From positions 1-6,493 of the forward strand of contig CANBQJ010000214.1 of assembly GCA_947371645.1 (NCBI GenBank): a DNA stretch of 6,493 bases. Direction: 5' to 3'. Position numbers and translations under genes: made by a program. Of the stretch, positions 1-5,970 are shown one piece after another. Below the pieces are notes generated by a model. That model was not told the origin of the DNA, ran no database searches, and worked only from the letters and a program-made list of their open reading frames with translations. Numbering within the stretch: the stretch's first letter is position 1; each line of letters starts with the position of its first letter. Source of the stretch: Burkholderiales bacterium. GTDB taxonomy: Bacteria > Pseudomonadota > Gammaproteobacteria > Burkholderiales > Burkholderiaceae.

Positions 1-711
1 GCCCGCCTGGTGCTGGCCCTGCTGGTGTGGCAGCGCCCCAACCTGCTGCTGCTGGACGAACCCACCAACCACCTGGACCTCACCACCCGCGAAGCCCTGA
101 GCATGGCGCTCAACGAGTTTGAAGGCACCGTGATGCTGGTCAGCCACGACCGGGCCCTGCTGCGCGAAGTCTGCGACGAGTTCTGGCTGGTCACGCGTGG
201 TGGTGTGAGCGAATTCGACGGCGACCTGGACGACTACCAGCGCTGGCTCAAGGACCAGGCCAAGGTGCTGGCGCAAGAAGCCGCGCAGGAGGCCGCGCAA
301 AAGGCGGCCCTGGCTGCCCAGGCTGCCAGCGGGGTTCGCGCCCCGGTGGTGGCCGCCAGCGCGCCCAAGCTTGCAGCAGCCGGCCCGGGGGCCGTGGCCA
401 CGACCCCCGCATCAACGCCCGCGCCGCGCAAGGAAGACCGCAAGGCCCTGGCCCAGTCCCGCCAGCGCAAGACCGAGCAGGCCAAGCCCGCCAAGCTGGC
501 ACTGGGCCGCGCCGAAGCCGACATGGCCAAGGCACAGGCCGAACAGGCGCAACTCAACGAGCGCCTGAGCACCGGCCAGCTCAACCCGGCTGAACTGGCC
601 GACGCGGGCAAGCGGCTCAAAGCGCTGGCCGATCAGATCGAAGGGCTGGAGCAGAAATGGCTGGAGTTGAGCGAGCAGGTCGACGCGATCATGCGCGAAG
701 ACGAGGCGTGA
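1..711 (+). CDS. yheS: ABC-F family ATPase, YheS type (5' end outside the window)
   Basis: This is the C-terminal 236 residues of a cytoplasmic ABC-F protein; the frame is open from base 1, so the start lies upstream. Visible in order: the end of the second ABC signature helix (ARLVLAL), Walker B with catalytic Glu (LLLLDEP, residues 15-21), the D-loop (TNHLD, 22-26), and the switch histidine in SHDR (48-51). After these comes the FDGDLDDYQRWL segment typical of E. coli YheS, an Ala/Pro-rich linker (about 85-140), and a charged heptad-like stretch (about 150-232) that fits the C-terminal coiled coil. ABC-F proteins have two ATPase domains, no membrane part, and act on ribosomes; YheS itself is poorly characterised. 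Only the second ATPase domain and tail are seen here. The last 23 bp overlap the converging zinc-finger gene. The family is certain; YheS rather than Uup or EttA is judged from the tail and the FDGDL motif. Confidence 0.93.
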   Translation, partial: ARLVLALLVWQRPNLLLLDEPTNHLDLTTREALSMALNEFEGTVMLVSHDRALLREVCDEFWLVTRGGVSEFDGDLDDYQRWLKDQAKVLAQEAAQEAAQKAALAAQAASGVRAPVVAASAPKLAAAGPGAVATTPASTPAPRKEDRKALAQSRQRKTEQAKPAKLALGRAEADMAKAQAEQAQLNERLSTGQLNPAELADAGKRLKALADQIEGLEQKWLELSEQVDAIMREDEA

Positions 712-1078
712 GGCGCTCGGCGCGGTCCTGACAGGCCACGCAGTGCAAGGTCCACGGCACGGCGTCCAGGCGCGCGCCGCCGATGGCCTCGCCGCATGCT
801 TCGCACTGGCCATAGCGGCCCTGGGCCATGCGCTCCAGGGCGGCTTTCACCTGCAGCAGCAGGCCATCTTCGTGGTTCAGTTGCGCGATCACTTCGTCTT
901 GCGCCTCGGCCGCCAGGCCTGCTTCAGAGCCGGCAATGAAGGCATTGCTGCTTTCCGACGGCGGCTCGGCCAGCCTTTCGCGCAAGCCGGCCTCGCGGGC
1001 ATCCAGATCAGCCGCCATCTCCTCCAGGCGGGATTTCAGGGCTTGTTGTGCAGCGGTGGTGGGGTGGGGCGTTGTCAT
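689..1078 (-). CDS. DksA/TraR-family C4 zinc-finger protein
   Basis: A 129-residue protein. Residues 11-88 are mostly charged and helical, and fit the coiled-coil hairpin of DksA-like factors. A C4 zinc finger follows, with Cys92 and Cys95 (CEAC), 17 intervening residues, then Cys113 and Cys116 (CVAC). The flanking GRYGQCEACGEAIG and RLDAVPW wording matches the DksA/TraR finger. The family binds RNA polymerase in the secondary channel and tunes initiation together with ppGpp. It is shorter than E. coli DksA (151 residues), and the DxxDxA acidic tip motif of DksA is not evident around residues 50-60, so it is unlikely to be the housekeeping DksA. The start at 1078 has a good ribosome-binding site (GAGGAGA, about 4 bases before ATG on this strand). 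It converges on the ABC-F gene, sharing 23 bp at the 3' ends with no room for a terminator between them. Confidence 0.88.
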   Translation of the reverse strand: MTTPHPTTAAQQALKSRLEEMAADLDAREAGLRERLAEPPSESSNAFIAGSEAGLAAEAQDEVIAQLNHEDGLLLQVKAALERMAQGRYGQCEACGEAIGGARLDAVPWTLHCVACQDRAERLTPRLRA

Positions 1079-1235
1079 GGGGTCTCCTCGGCTTGTGTCA
1101 CCTTCAGACTAGGGCAAAGCCCCGGCGTGTTTCTTGCTGTAAATCAACCGACACCCTGGTGAAAACCGCAAGCGTGACCTGGGCAAAATTCACACCTTTC
1201 AGTGCTAACCTCACAAAATCACTGCTTTTTCGAGG

Positions 1236-1264
1236 TTGACGCGCCGCACCGGCGCCACTAGTCT
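1236..1264 (+). promoter_or_regulatory. Candidate sigma-70 promoter for the NlpC/P60 gene
   Basis: TTGACG at 1236-1241 is a 5/6 match to the -35 box. It stands exactly 17 bp before TAGTCT at 1259-1264, a weaker 3/6 -10 box that keeps the first TA and final T. Initiation would be expected near 1271, within a couple of bases of the ATG at 1273, giving a leaderless message. The spacer holds a short inverted repeat, GCGCC (1241-1245) and GGCGC (1251-1255), a possible operator. Function is inferred from spacing only. Confidence 0.42.
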
Positions 1265-1272
1265 TGCGACCC

Positions 1273-2112
1273 ATGCGTTTTTGGATCCCGTCCGTTTCCC
1301 GTTCAAGTTTGGTGCGCGCTGCGGCGTGCGCCCTGCTCTGCGCCTGGAGCCTGGGCTGGGCCCAAACGAGCACGGGCGCCGCTGCGGCCACCGCTGGCAA
1401 CCTGGCCGCCACCACGGCGCCTGCTGCTGCCACGGGCAACGGCAACACGGCCACGGCAGACGCCGCCAAGCCCCGTGACGGCGACAACGGCAAAGACCTG
1501 TCCTGGTTGCCGGCAGACCTCATCCCCAACCTGGTCAGCGCGGCCACCAGCAACCGCAACGGTTCGGCCACCCCATCCGAATCCAGCGACCCGGTGCTGC
1601 GCTTCCTGAGCGACAAGGGCCTGCTGCCCAACACCCGCCCCGTGGTCGACATGGCCCAGCAGGTGCGCAACAAGGCCACCGACGTCGCCAGCGACCTGGT
1701 CATCGGCGCCATGAACTTCCTGGGTGTGCCTTACCGCCGAGGCGGCATGTCCAGAGAGAGCGGCTTCGACTGCAGCGGTTTCACCCGCCACGTGTTCGAA
1801 AACACCGTGGGCCTGATCCTGCCGCGCCGCGCAGCCGAGCAGGCCAATTCGCCCGATCTGGAGCCCGTGACCAAGGCAGAACTCAAGCCCGGCGACCTGG
1901 TGTTCTTCAACACCCTGCGCAACACCTTCTCGCACGTGGGCATCTACATCGGCGACAACAAGTTCATCCACTCGCCCCGCGCGGGTGGCAAGGTGCGCGT
2001 CGAAGACATCCGCGAAGCCTACTGGCAGCAGCACTACGATGGCGCCCGCCGTGCGCCTGGCCTCAATGGCCGCGCGGCCGCCCAGGCCGCAGCAGCCACC
2101 GTCGGCAACTGA
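1273..2112 (+). CDS. Secreted NlpC/P60 (C40 family) peptidoglycan endopeptidase
   Basis: A 279-residue exported cysteine peptidase, expected to cut peptide stems of peptidoglycan in the periplasm. The N-terminus is a signal peptide: Arg at 10 and 15, a hydrophobic core at about 16-28, and a GWA site, so cleavage is likely after Ala30. A low-complexity Ala/Thr/Gly linker spans about 31-70, an unassigned region follows, and the NlpC/P60 domain covers about 140-262. The catalytic set is visible: Cys167 in FDCSGF, His221 in SHVGIYIG, and His233 in FIHSPR. The 12-residue His-His spacing matches E. coli MepS. There is no lipobox, so it looks soluble rather than a lipoprotein. ATG 1273 is preferred over an in-frame TTG at 1264, which would sit on the -10 box. 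No Shine-Dalgarno sequence is present, in keeping with a leaderless transcript. Its neighbours do not suggest a specific partner; the exact bond cut is unknown. Confidence 0.93.
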   Translation: MRFWIPSVSRSSLVRAAACALLCAWSLGWAQTSTGAAAATAGNLAATTAPAAATGNGNTATADAAKPRDGDNGKDLSWLPADLIPNLVSAATSNRNGSATPSESSDPVLRFLSDKGLLPNTRPVVDMAQQVRNKATDVASDLVIGAMNFLGVPYRRGGMSRESGFDCSGFTRHVFENTVGLILPRRAAEQANSPDLEPVTKAELKPGDLVFFNTLRNTFSHVGIYIGDNKFIHSPRAGGKVRVEDIREAYWQQHYDGARRAPGLNGRAAAQAAAATVGN

Positions 2113-2192
2113 GCACGCCGCATCCTTCAGAGCACCCCTTGTGTGTGGCGTGGCATCTACCGCACGCCCTGCTGCCCAGCCCAGGATCCGCG

Positions 2193-2198
2193 CACAAT
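2193..2198 (+). promoter_or_regulatory. Candidate -10 element upstream of moaA
   Basis: CACAAT matches the -10 consensus at 4 of 6 positions and lies 8 bases before the preferred moaA ATG at 2207. Transcription would start around 2205, again nearly leaderless. No convincing -35 box is seen at the matching distance (TGCTGC around 2170-2175), so this rests on the -10 and its position alone. Confidence 0.28.
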
Positions 2199-2206
2199 GC
2201 CTGTCC

Positions 2207-3421
2207 ATGTCCTTGCCTGAAGTCCCTCGGCACGCCCCCGCCCCCCGCATGACCCTGCGCGTGGTCGATGCCCGCCGCACCGCCACGGGCCCCTCCACGC
2301 TGCCGCTGCCGCTGCCCCGCCCTGGGCAGGCGGGCGTCCCGCGCCTGCCCACCGCCCCAGCCACCGACAGCCTGTCGCGCCCCCTGCACGACCTGCGCAT
2401 CTCGGTGACCGACCGCTGCAACTTCCGCTGCGCCTACTGCATGCCCCGCACGGCCTTCGGCAAGGACCACCCCTTCCTGCCCCAGCCCGACTTGCTGCAC
2501 TTTGAAGAGATCACCCGGGCGTCCCAGGTGCTGGCCACGCTGGGCGTGCGCAAGCTGCGCCTCACCGGTGGCGAGCCCCTGCTGCGCAAGGACCTGGAGC
2601 GCCTGGTGGCCCAGCTCGCCGCCCTGCGCACGCCTGACGGTGCCGCCCTGGCCCTGGCCATGACCACCAACGGCACCCTGCTGGCCCGCAAGGCCCAGGC
2701 CCTCAAGGACGCAGGCCTGCAGCGCGTCACGGTCAGCCTGGATGCGCTCGACCCCGCGCTGTTTCGCCAGCTCAGCGACGCCGACGTGCAGGTGGACGAC
2801 GTGCTGGCCGGCATCCGCAGCGCGCAGGCCGTGGGGCTGGGGCCCGTCAAGGTCAACATGGTGGTGCAGCGCGGCGTCAACGACGACCAGATCCTGCCCA
2901 TGGCCCGGCACTTCCGCGGCACAGGCGTGGTGTTGCGCTTCATCGAGTTCATGGACGTGGGCAGCACCAACCGCTGGCAACTTGACCGTGTCCTGCCCTC
3001 CAGCGACGTGCAGCGCCGCATCCACGAGGCCTTTCCGCTGCGACCTTTGGTGCCCACCGCCCATGGCGAAACGGCCCAGCGCTGGGCCTATGCCGACGGC
3101 CAGGGCGAAGTGGGCTTCATCTCCAGCGTGACCCAGGCCTTCTGCGGCGACTGCAACCGCCTGCGCCTGTCCACCGACGGGCGGCTCTACACCTGCCTGT
3201 TCGCCAGCCAGGGACATGACCTGCGCGCCGCCTTGCGTGACGCGCAACCCTGGTCCGATGCCGACCTGGCCGACAGCCTGCGGCAGCTCTGGGCCCAGCG
3301 CAGCGACCGCTACTCGCAGCGGCGTCGCGCCTCAGGTCTGGCGGAGGGCGCCCCAGGTGACGCTGAAGCCCCGAACGCCGCATCGCCTGCCCGCATCGAG
3401 ATGAGCTACATCGGTGGCTGA
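2207..3421 (+). CDS. moaA: GTP 3',8-cyclase MoaA (molybdenum cofactor biosynthesis)
   Basis: A radical-SAM enzyme that converts GTP to 3',8-cyclo-7,8-dihydro-GTP, which MoaC then turns into cyclic pyranopterin monophosphate, the first stage of molybdopterin synthesis. With the 404-residue start, the SAM-cluster cysteines are Cys71, Cys75 and Cys78 (CNFRCAYC), and GGEP is at 121-124. The second, substrate-binding 4Fe-4S cluster uses Cys313, Cys316 and Cys330 ([18 protein letters not shown]). The protein ends in the conserved Gly-Gly (SYIGG) that MoaA needs for activity, so it looks complete. Residues 375-395 form an Ala/Gly/Pro-rich insert before the tail. The start is uncertain. ATG 2207 is preferred because of the -10 element just upstream; ATG 2249 would give 390 residues, and an upstream in-frame start would run into the NlpC/P60 gene. 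Neither ATG has a clear ribosome-binding site. The stop overlaps mobA by 8 bp. Confidence 0.96.
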   Translation: MSLPEVPRHAPAPRMTLRVVDARRTATGPSTLPLPLPRPGQAGVPRLPTAPATDSLSRPLHDLRISVTDRCNFRCAYCMPRTAFGKDHPFLPQPDLLHFEEITRASQVLATLGVRKLRLTGGEPLLRKDLERLVAQLAALRTPDGAALALAMTTNGTLLARKAQALKDAGLQRVTVSLDALDPALFRQLSDADVQVDDVLAGIRSAQAVGLGPVKVNMVVQRGVNDDQILPMARHFRGTGVVLRFIEFMDVGSTNRWQLDRVLPSSDVQRRIHEAFPLRPLVPTAHGETAQRWAYADGQGEVGFISSVTQAFCGDCNRLRLSTDGRLYTCLFASQGHDLRAALRDAQPWSDADLADSLRQLWAQRSDRYSQRRRASGLAEGAPGDAEAPNAASPARIEMSYIGG

Positions 3422-4103
3422 GTTGCCTGGCACCGCCCACCACCAGGCCACCTGCACAGACACCCGTGCGGTGAACGTCTGCCTGCTGGCTGGCGGCGAG
3501 GGGCGGCGCATGGGCGGCCAGGACAAAGGCCTGGTGAACTGGGCCGGGCAGCCCCTGGCCTTGTCGGTGCTGCAACGTCTGGTGCCTCAGGCTGGGCCGC
3601 TGATGGTCTCGGCCAACCGGCATGCCGAGGCCTATGCCGAACTGGCCGAACTGGCGCAACAGGGGCAACAAGCACCTGGCGCACACGGGCCGAAACCGAT
3701 CGTCTTCCCTGACGACCCGGACCTGCCCCCCCGCAGCGGCCCGCTGGCGGGCATGCTCAGTGCGCTGCGGCGCGTCCACCAGGGCGACTGGCTGCAGATC
3801 GTGCCCTGTGACTCGCCACGCCTGCCACCAGACCTGATCGCCCGATTGCTGACCGCCGCCACACGCGCCGGCGCCGACATCGCCGTGCCGCAAACCGAAG
3901 ACGGGCCCGACACACCCAGGCCGCACTGGGTGTGCGCCCTCCTGCACCGCCGCACCCTGCCCACGCTGGCGGGGCAATTTGCCGCCGGCGAGAGAAAAGT
4001 GTCTCGCTGGGTGTGCACGCAGCCATGGACCAGCGTATTCTTTGAAGACAGTACGGCTTTCACGAACATCAACACCATGGAGACGCCACATGCTGGGGGC
4101 TGA
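3414..4103 (+). CDS. mobA: Molybdenum cofactor guanylyltransferase MobA
   Basis: A 229-residue nucleotidyltransferase that transfers GMP from GTP to Mo-molybdopterin, making the guanine-dinucleotide cofactor used by DMSO-reductase-family enzymes such as nitrate reductase and formate dehydrogenase. The GTP-binding loop is [17 protein letters not shown] (24-40). [11 protein letters not shown] (108-118) follows, then [11 protein letters not shown] (131-141), whose Asp133 fits the Mg2+ ligand. The ending AFTNINT (215-221) is characteristic of the family. The GTG at 3414 lies inside the last codons of moaA, with GAGATGAG 8 bases upstream as a plausible ribosome-binding site; this favours translational coupling. 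An alternative GTG at 3471 would remove 19 unconserved residues and give a length nearer E. coli MobA (194). The moaA-mobA pairing supports both calls. No moeA follows, although that gene often does in this order of bacteria (from memory). Confidence 0.95.
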   Translation: MAELPGTAHHQATCTDTRAVNVCLLAGGEGRRMGGQDKGLVNWAGQPLALSVLQRLVPQAGPLMVSANRHAEAYAELAELAQQGQQAPGAHGPKPIVFPDDPDLPPRSGPLAGMLSALRRVHQGDWLQIVPCDSPRLPPDLIARLLTAATRAGADIAVPQTEDGPDTPRPHWVCALLHRRTLPTLAGQFAAGERKVSRWVCTQPWTSVFFEDSTAFTNINTMETPHAGG

Positions 4104-4635
4104 ACGGCCCGTGCGCATCGCGAGGATCACGCCGGCCGAACTGGGCGACTACAAGCGCCTGCGCGACGAAGGGCTGACCCGTCACCCTGAAGCCTTTGAC
4201 GCCGACATCGACAGCGAGCGTGCCCGCCCGCCCGAGAGCTTCATTGGCCGACTGGGCCTGGCCGACTCACTGGGCGGCACCTTCTTGCTGGGCGCACGTG
4301 ACCAGGCTGAACTGGTTGGCATGATCGGGCTGGAGCGACAGAGCCTGAGCAAGCTGCGCCACACCGCCGAGTTGAACTCGATGATGGTCTCGCCCAAGGC
4401 CACTGGCCGGGGCATTGGGCATGCCTTGCTGACCGCCGCCATCGCCGAAGCCAGGCTGGCCATCGGGCTGGAGCAGATCACCCTGCAGGTGAGCAGCACC
4501 AACGACCAGGCCGTCCGCCTCTACGAACGTGCGGGTTTTCAGTCCTGCGGCGTGCGCCCCCATGCCATCAAGCTCATCGACGGGCCAGGGCAGGTGCGCT
4601 ACTTTGACCGCCTGACCATGGTGTTGATTCTCTGA
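4090..4635 (+). CDS. GNAT-family N-acetyltransferase
   Basis: A 181-residue acetyl-CoA-dependent N-acetyltransferase of unknown substrate. The acetyl-CoA pyrophosphate-binding motif A is seen as LNSMMVSP followed by ATGRGIGHALL (about 95-114). Motif B is seen as STNDQAVRLYERAGF (136-150), with the usual Asn, Tyr and GF. ATG 4090 is chosen because GGAG lies 7 bases upstream and because it overlaps the mobA end by 14 bp. This makes it the third gene of a moaA-mobA-GNAT string read as one operon. Longer in-frame starts would intrude deep into mobA. Motifs fit small-molecule or protein acetyltransferases of the RimI/aminoglycoside superfamily and do not allow a substrate call. A link to molybdenum cofactor chemistry is possible from gene order but unsupported by any residue. 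Confidence 0.9.
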   Translation: MLGAERPVRIARITPAELGDYKRLRDEGLTRHPEAFDADIDSERARPPESFIGRLGLADSLGGTFLLGARDQAELVGMIGLERQSLSKLRHTAELNSMMVSPKATGRGIGHALLTAAIAEARLAIGLEQITLQVSSTNDQAVRLYERAGFQSCGVRPHAIKLIDGPGQVRYFDRLTMVLIL

Positions 4636-4704
4636 GCCAGACGGATCACCGGCCAAGTGGCATGCGGTACATTGGACGCATCCACACACCAAAGAAAGCG
4701 CCTC

Positions 4705-4869
4705 ATGGCAAAGCCCAATTACCAGTTCGAGAAGCGCCAGAGGGAGATGGAAAAGAAGCGCAAGAAGGCTGAAAAGGCCCAGAAAAAGACCAGCCCGAGC
4801 GACGAGCCCCAGCAACTGGCCGTGGCCCAGGTCGAACCCACGAACAGCCCCGTTCAGACGGCGGACTGA
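4705..4869 (+). CDS. Small Lys/Glu/Arg-rich conserved hypothetical protein
   Basis: A 54-residue protein opening MAKPNYQFEKRQREMEKKRK. Residues 8-33 are almost entirely Lys, Arg, Glu, Gln and Ala and should form one long charged helix; the rest is polar and probably disordered. The MAKxNYxFEKRQRE opening is one I recall from short hypothetical proteins in many proteobacteria, which is the main reason to call it real. ATG 4705 follows AAAGAAAG, a weak purine-rich ribosome-binding site about 6 bases upstream. An in-frame start at 4657 would add a non-conserved leader. A TACATT at 4668-4673 could be a -10 box, with no clear -35. No function is known to me; the charge suggests contact with nucleic acid or ribosomes, which is inference only. 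Confidence 0.75.
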   Translation: MAKPNYQFEKRQREMEKKRKKAEKAQKKTSPSDEPQQLAVAQVEPTNSPVQTAD

Positions 4870-5037
4870 GTGGCCGGCCGGGAGGTCGGACGGCGGGATC
4901 AACAGCCCTGGCGGGGCCGCGGCGCGGTGGCCGGCTGATTCCCGTTGCGCTCTGGCCCTGCCTTTTCCGTTTGCGCTGGCCCGAAACCCCTGGCGCCCAA
5001 TTGCATCCACCCCATAACCTTTGGCCTCGCGAAACCC

Positions 5038-5394
5038 ATGGCAAGCGACCAGAGTTTTGTTGACTACGTCTGCGAACAGGCAAGCCTGGGCAGTTCGCTG
5101 TCCTACAAGAAAATGTTCGGCGAATTTGCACTCTATCTGGAGGGCAAAGTGGTTGCGCTGGTCTGTGACAACCAACTGTTCGTCAAGCCGACCCCCGAAG
5201 GCAAGAAACTGCTTGGCGTGGTGTCGGAGCGCGCACCATATCCGGGCGCGAAATCTCAGTTCCTCATCGCCGATGAGCTGGACGACCGAGACCTTTTGAT
5301 GCGTCTGCTTGTGGCAACCGCTGGTGCGCTGCCGCCGCCATCGCCGCCGAAGGTAAAAGCTAAGGCAAAGAGACCAAGGCCCAGAATTTTGTGA
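5038..5394 (+). CDS. TfoX N-terminal-domain protein
   Basis: A 118-residue protein carrying only the TfoX/Sxy N-terminal domain (about 3-97). Family-typical wording includes SYKKMFGEFALYLEGKVVAL (21-40), VCDNQLFVKPTPEGKKLL, and the AxxYPGAKSQFLI stretch near 66-79. The C-terminal 18 residues are a Pro/Lys/Arg-rich tail. In Haemophilus and E. coli, TfoX/Sxy activates competence genes with CRP, but those proteins also have a C-terminal domain missing here. Lone N-domain proteins are common and mostly uncharacterised, so a competence role should not be assumed. ATG 5038 opens the conserved MASDQSFVDYV wording; in-frame codons upstream to 4945 are unconserved. No Shine-Dalgarno is visible. The 168 bp before it (4870-5037) hold short repeats (GTGGCCGGC at 4870 and 4928; TTGCGCT-like copies at 4945 and 4971) but no gene or clear terminator. 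Confidence 0.88.
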   Translation: MASDQSFVDYVCEQASLGSSLSYKKMFGEFALYLEGKVVALVCDNQLFVKPTPEGKKLLGVVSERAPYPGAKSQFLIADELDDRDLLMRLLVATAGALPPPSPPKVKAKAKRPRPRIL

Positions 5395-5402
5395 TGGGCG
5401 AC

Positions 5403-5417
5403 GTCCGCTTTGCGGAC
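5403..5417. repeat. Inverted repeat just after the TfoX-domain gene
   Basis: GTCCGC-TTT-GCGGAC forms a perfect 6-bp GC-rich stem starting 9 bases after the stop codon. It sits where a terminator would, but no T-run follows on either strand, so intrinsic termination is not supported. It could act as an mRNA 3'-end stabiliser. Confidence 0.4.
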
Positions 5418-5590
5418 CGCTGACCCTGCAACATTCCCATTTCGCCACGGCTGGCGGTGGCGCCACTACATGGGTCAAGCTTGAACAGCCAGCTGGCCGA
5501 GCAACGGGTAGCCAGACATGGAGACTGCCACGGATGCCTGGCCAAAATGGACAAGGTCAGCGGCTCGGTGGCCAGATTCGAGGCTCGCAG

Positions 5591-5638
5591 CAAGTTGACG
5601 CTTTGGCAAGACACCTCATGCCGACATCAAGTTGACGC
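5591..5638. repeat. 11-bp direct repeat CAAGTTGACGC
   Basis: Identical copies at 5591-5601 and 5628-5638, 37 bp apart start to start. Each contains TTGACG, a -35-like hexamer. The second copy is followed by TAGCCT at 5656-5661 after 18 bp, a poor -10, so a promoter for the small frame at 5695 is only a weak possibility. Confidence 0.4.
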
Positions 5639-5694
5639 ACCGCACATGCGTCCGGTAGCCTACAAAAATTGATGTGTACCACGGGGGTGATCTG

Positions 5695-5811
5695 GTGCCT
5701 ATGCTCACTGCATTCAATCAAATCAAGCACTTGGCGGAGGAACTCCCAGCGAGGTTAGGCGTCACTTGTGATGGCGTATTGGGTTTTGCTTCGCCAAAGA
5801 TTGAGGTCTAA
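5695..5811 (+). CDS. Possible small protein, or gene remnant, beside the cassette array
   Basis: A 38-residue frame starting at GTG 5695 (or ATG 5701). The sequence (MLTAFNQIKHLAEEL... from the ATG, ending FASPKIEV) looks protein-like, with a mixed helical N-terminal half. GGGGGTGATC at 5683-5692 closely matches the anti-Shine-Dalgarno complement and gives 7 bases between GGGGG and the GTG. From the ATG, 20 of 36 codons end in G or C, clearly less than the genes to the left, which suggests foreign origin. The frame also stays open upstream to 5659 (including DVYHGGDLVP), so it could be the tail of a larger degraded gene. It stops 5 bases before the GTTAGGC core site at 5817. I do not recognise the family. 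Confidence 0.38.
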   Translation: MPMLTAFNQIKHLAEELPARLGVTCDGVLGFASPKIEV

Positions 5812-5816
5812 ATTAC

Positions 5817-5823
5817 GTTAGGC
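5817..5823 (+). promoter_or_regulatory. Integron core recombination site (left boundary of the cassette array)
   Basis: GTTAGGC matches the integron core G-TTRRRY and is followed by the same 23 bases (AGCATTAACTG...) that follow the R' core of the attC at 6341. It therefore marks the insertion edge of the first cassette. No inverse core (RYYYAAC) is present in the preceding ~120 bp, so it is not the end of a normal attC. It may be an attI site or a secondary insertion site. Another GTTAGGC at 5754 lacks this following sequence. Confidence 0.65.
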
Positions 5824-5970
5824 AGCATTAACTGAAGCTCTGGAAGCTACGTTTTGCGTTCAATATCCAGGTGAGTTTCGGCTCGCTCCGCACGCAATCA
5901 CCAAGCTGGCTGTCTGCCCTTCGGCAGCCCGCTCAACAACCAGCTTTGCCAAAGTGCCTCGCGCCATCGC
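5817..5970. repeat. Cassette 5' direct repeat, copy A
   Basis: 154 bp matching 6341-6493 from the core site onward. The first 31 bp are identical, a short variable patch with a 1-bp length difference lies at about 5848-5857, and four single substitutions follow (5873, 5917, 5934, 5961). Overall identity is about 94%. The match begins exactly at the recombination core, as expected for related cassettes. Confidence 0.92.

Larger units (their letters stand above)
5395..5694. other. Intergenic stretch without a convincing gene
   Basis: About 300 bp between the TfoX-domain gene and the small frame at 5695. Open frames exist on both strands but have no ribosome-binding site, recognisable wording or codon bias. 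It holds several small palindromes: GTGGCGCCAC at 5457-5466, GCCAGCTGGC at 5488-5497, and a 6-bp stem CGCCAC/GTGGCG at 5443-5462. There is also an 11-bp direct repeat. No integrase remnant was found by eye. Confidence 0.55.

Noticed and set aside
1985..2206. Upstream extension of moaA into the NlpC/P60 gene
   Set aside because: It would overlap the hydrolase gene by over 120 bp, and its residues bear no resemblance to MoaA N-termini.
2063..3247. Long minus-strand frame opposite moaA
   Set aside because: Shadow of a high-GC gene: rich in Gly/His/Val/Gln with no domain, while moaA motifs on the plus strand are complete.
5457..5672. 71-residue plus-strand frame in the gap after the TfoX-domain gene
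   Set aside because: GTG start without a ribosome-binding site, no recognisable wording, and an equally long frame on the other strand.
5754..5823. A second attC between the two GTTAGGC motifs
   Set aside because: The two motifs are in direct, not inverted, orientation and no pairing arms are found between them.
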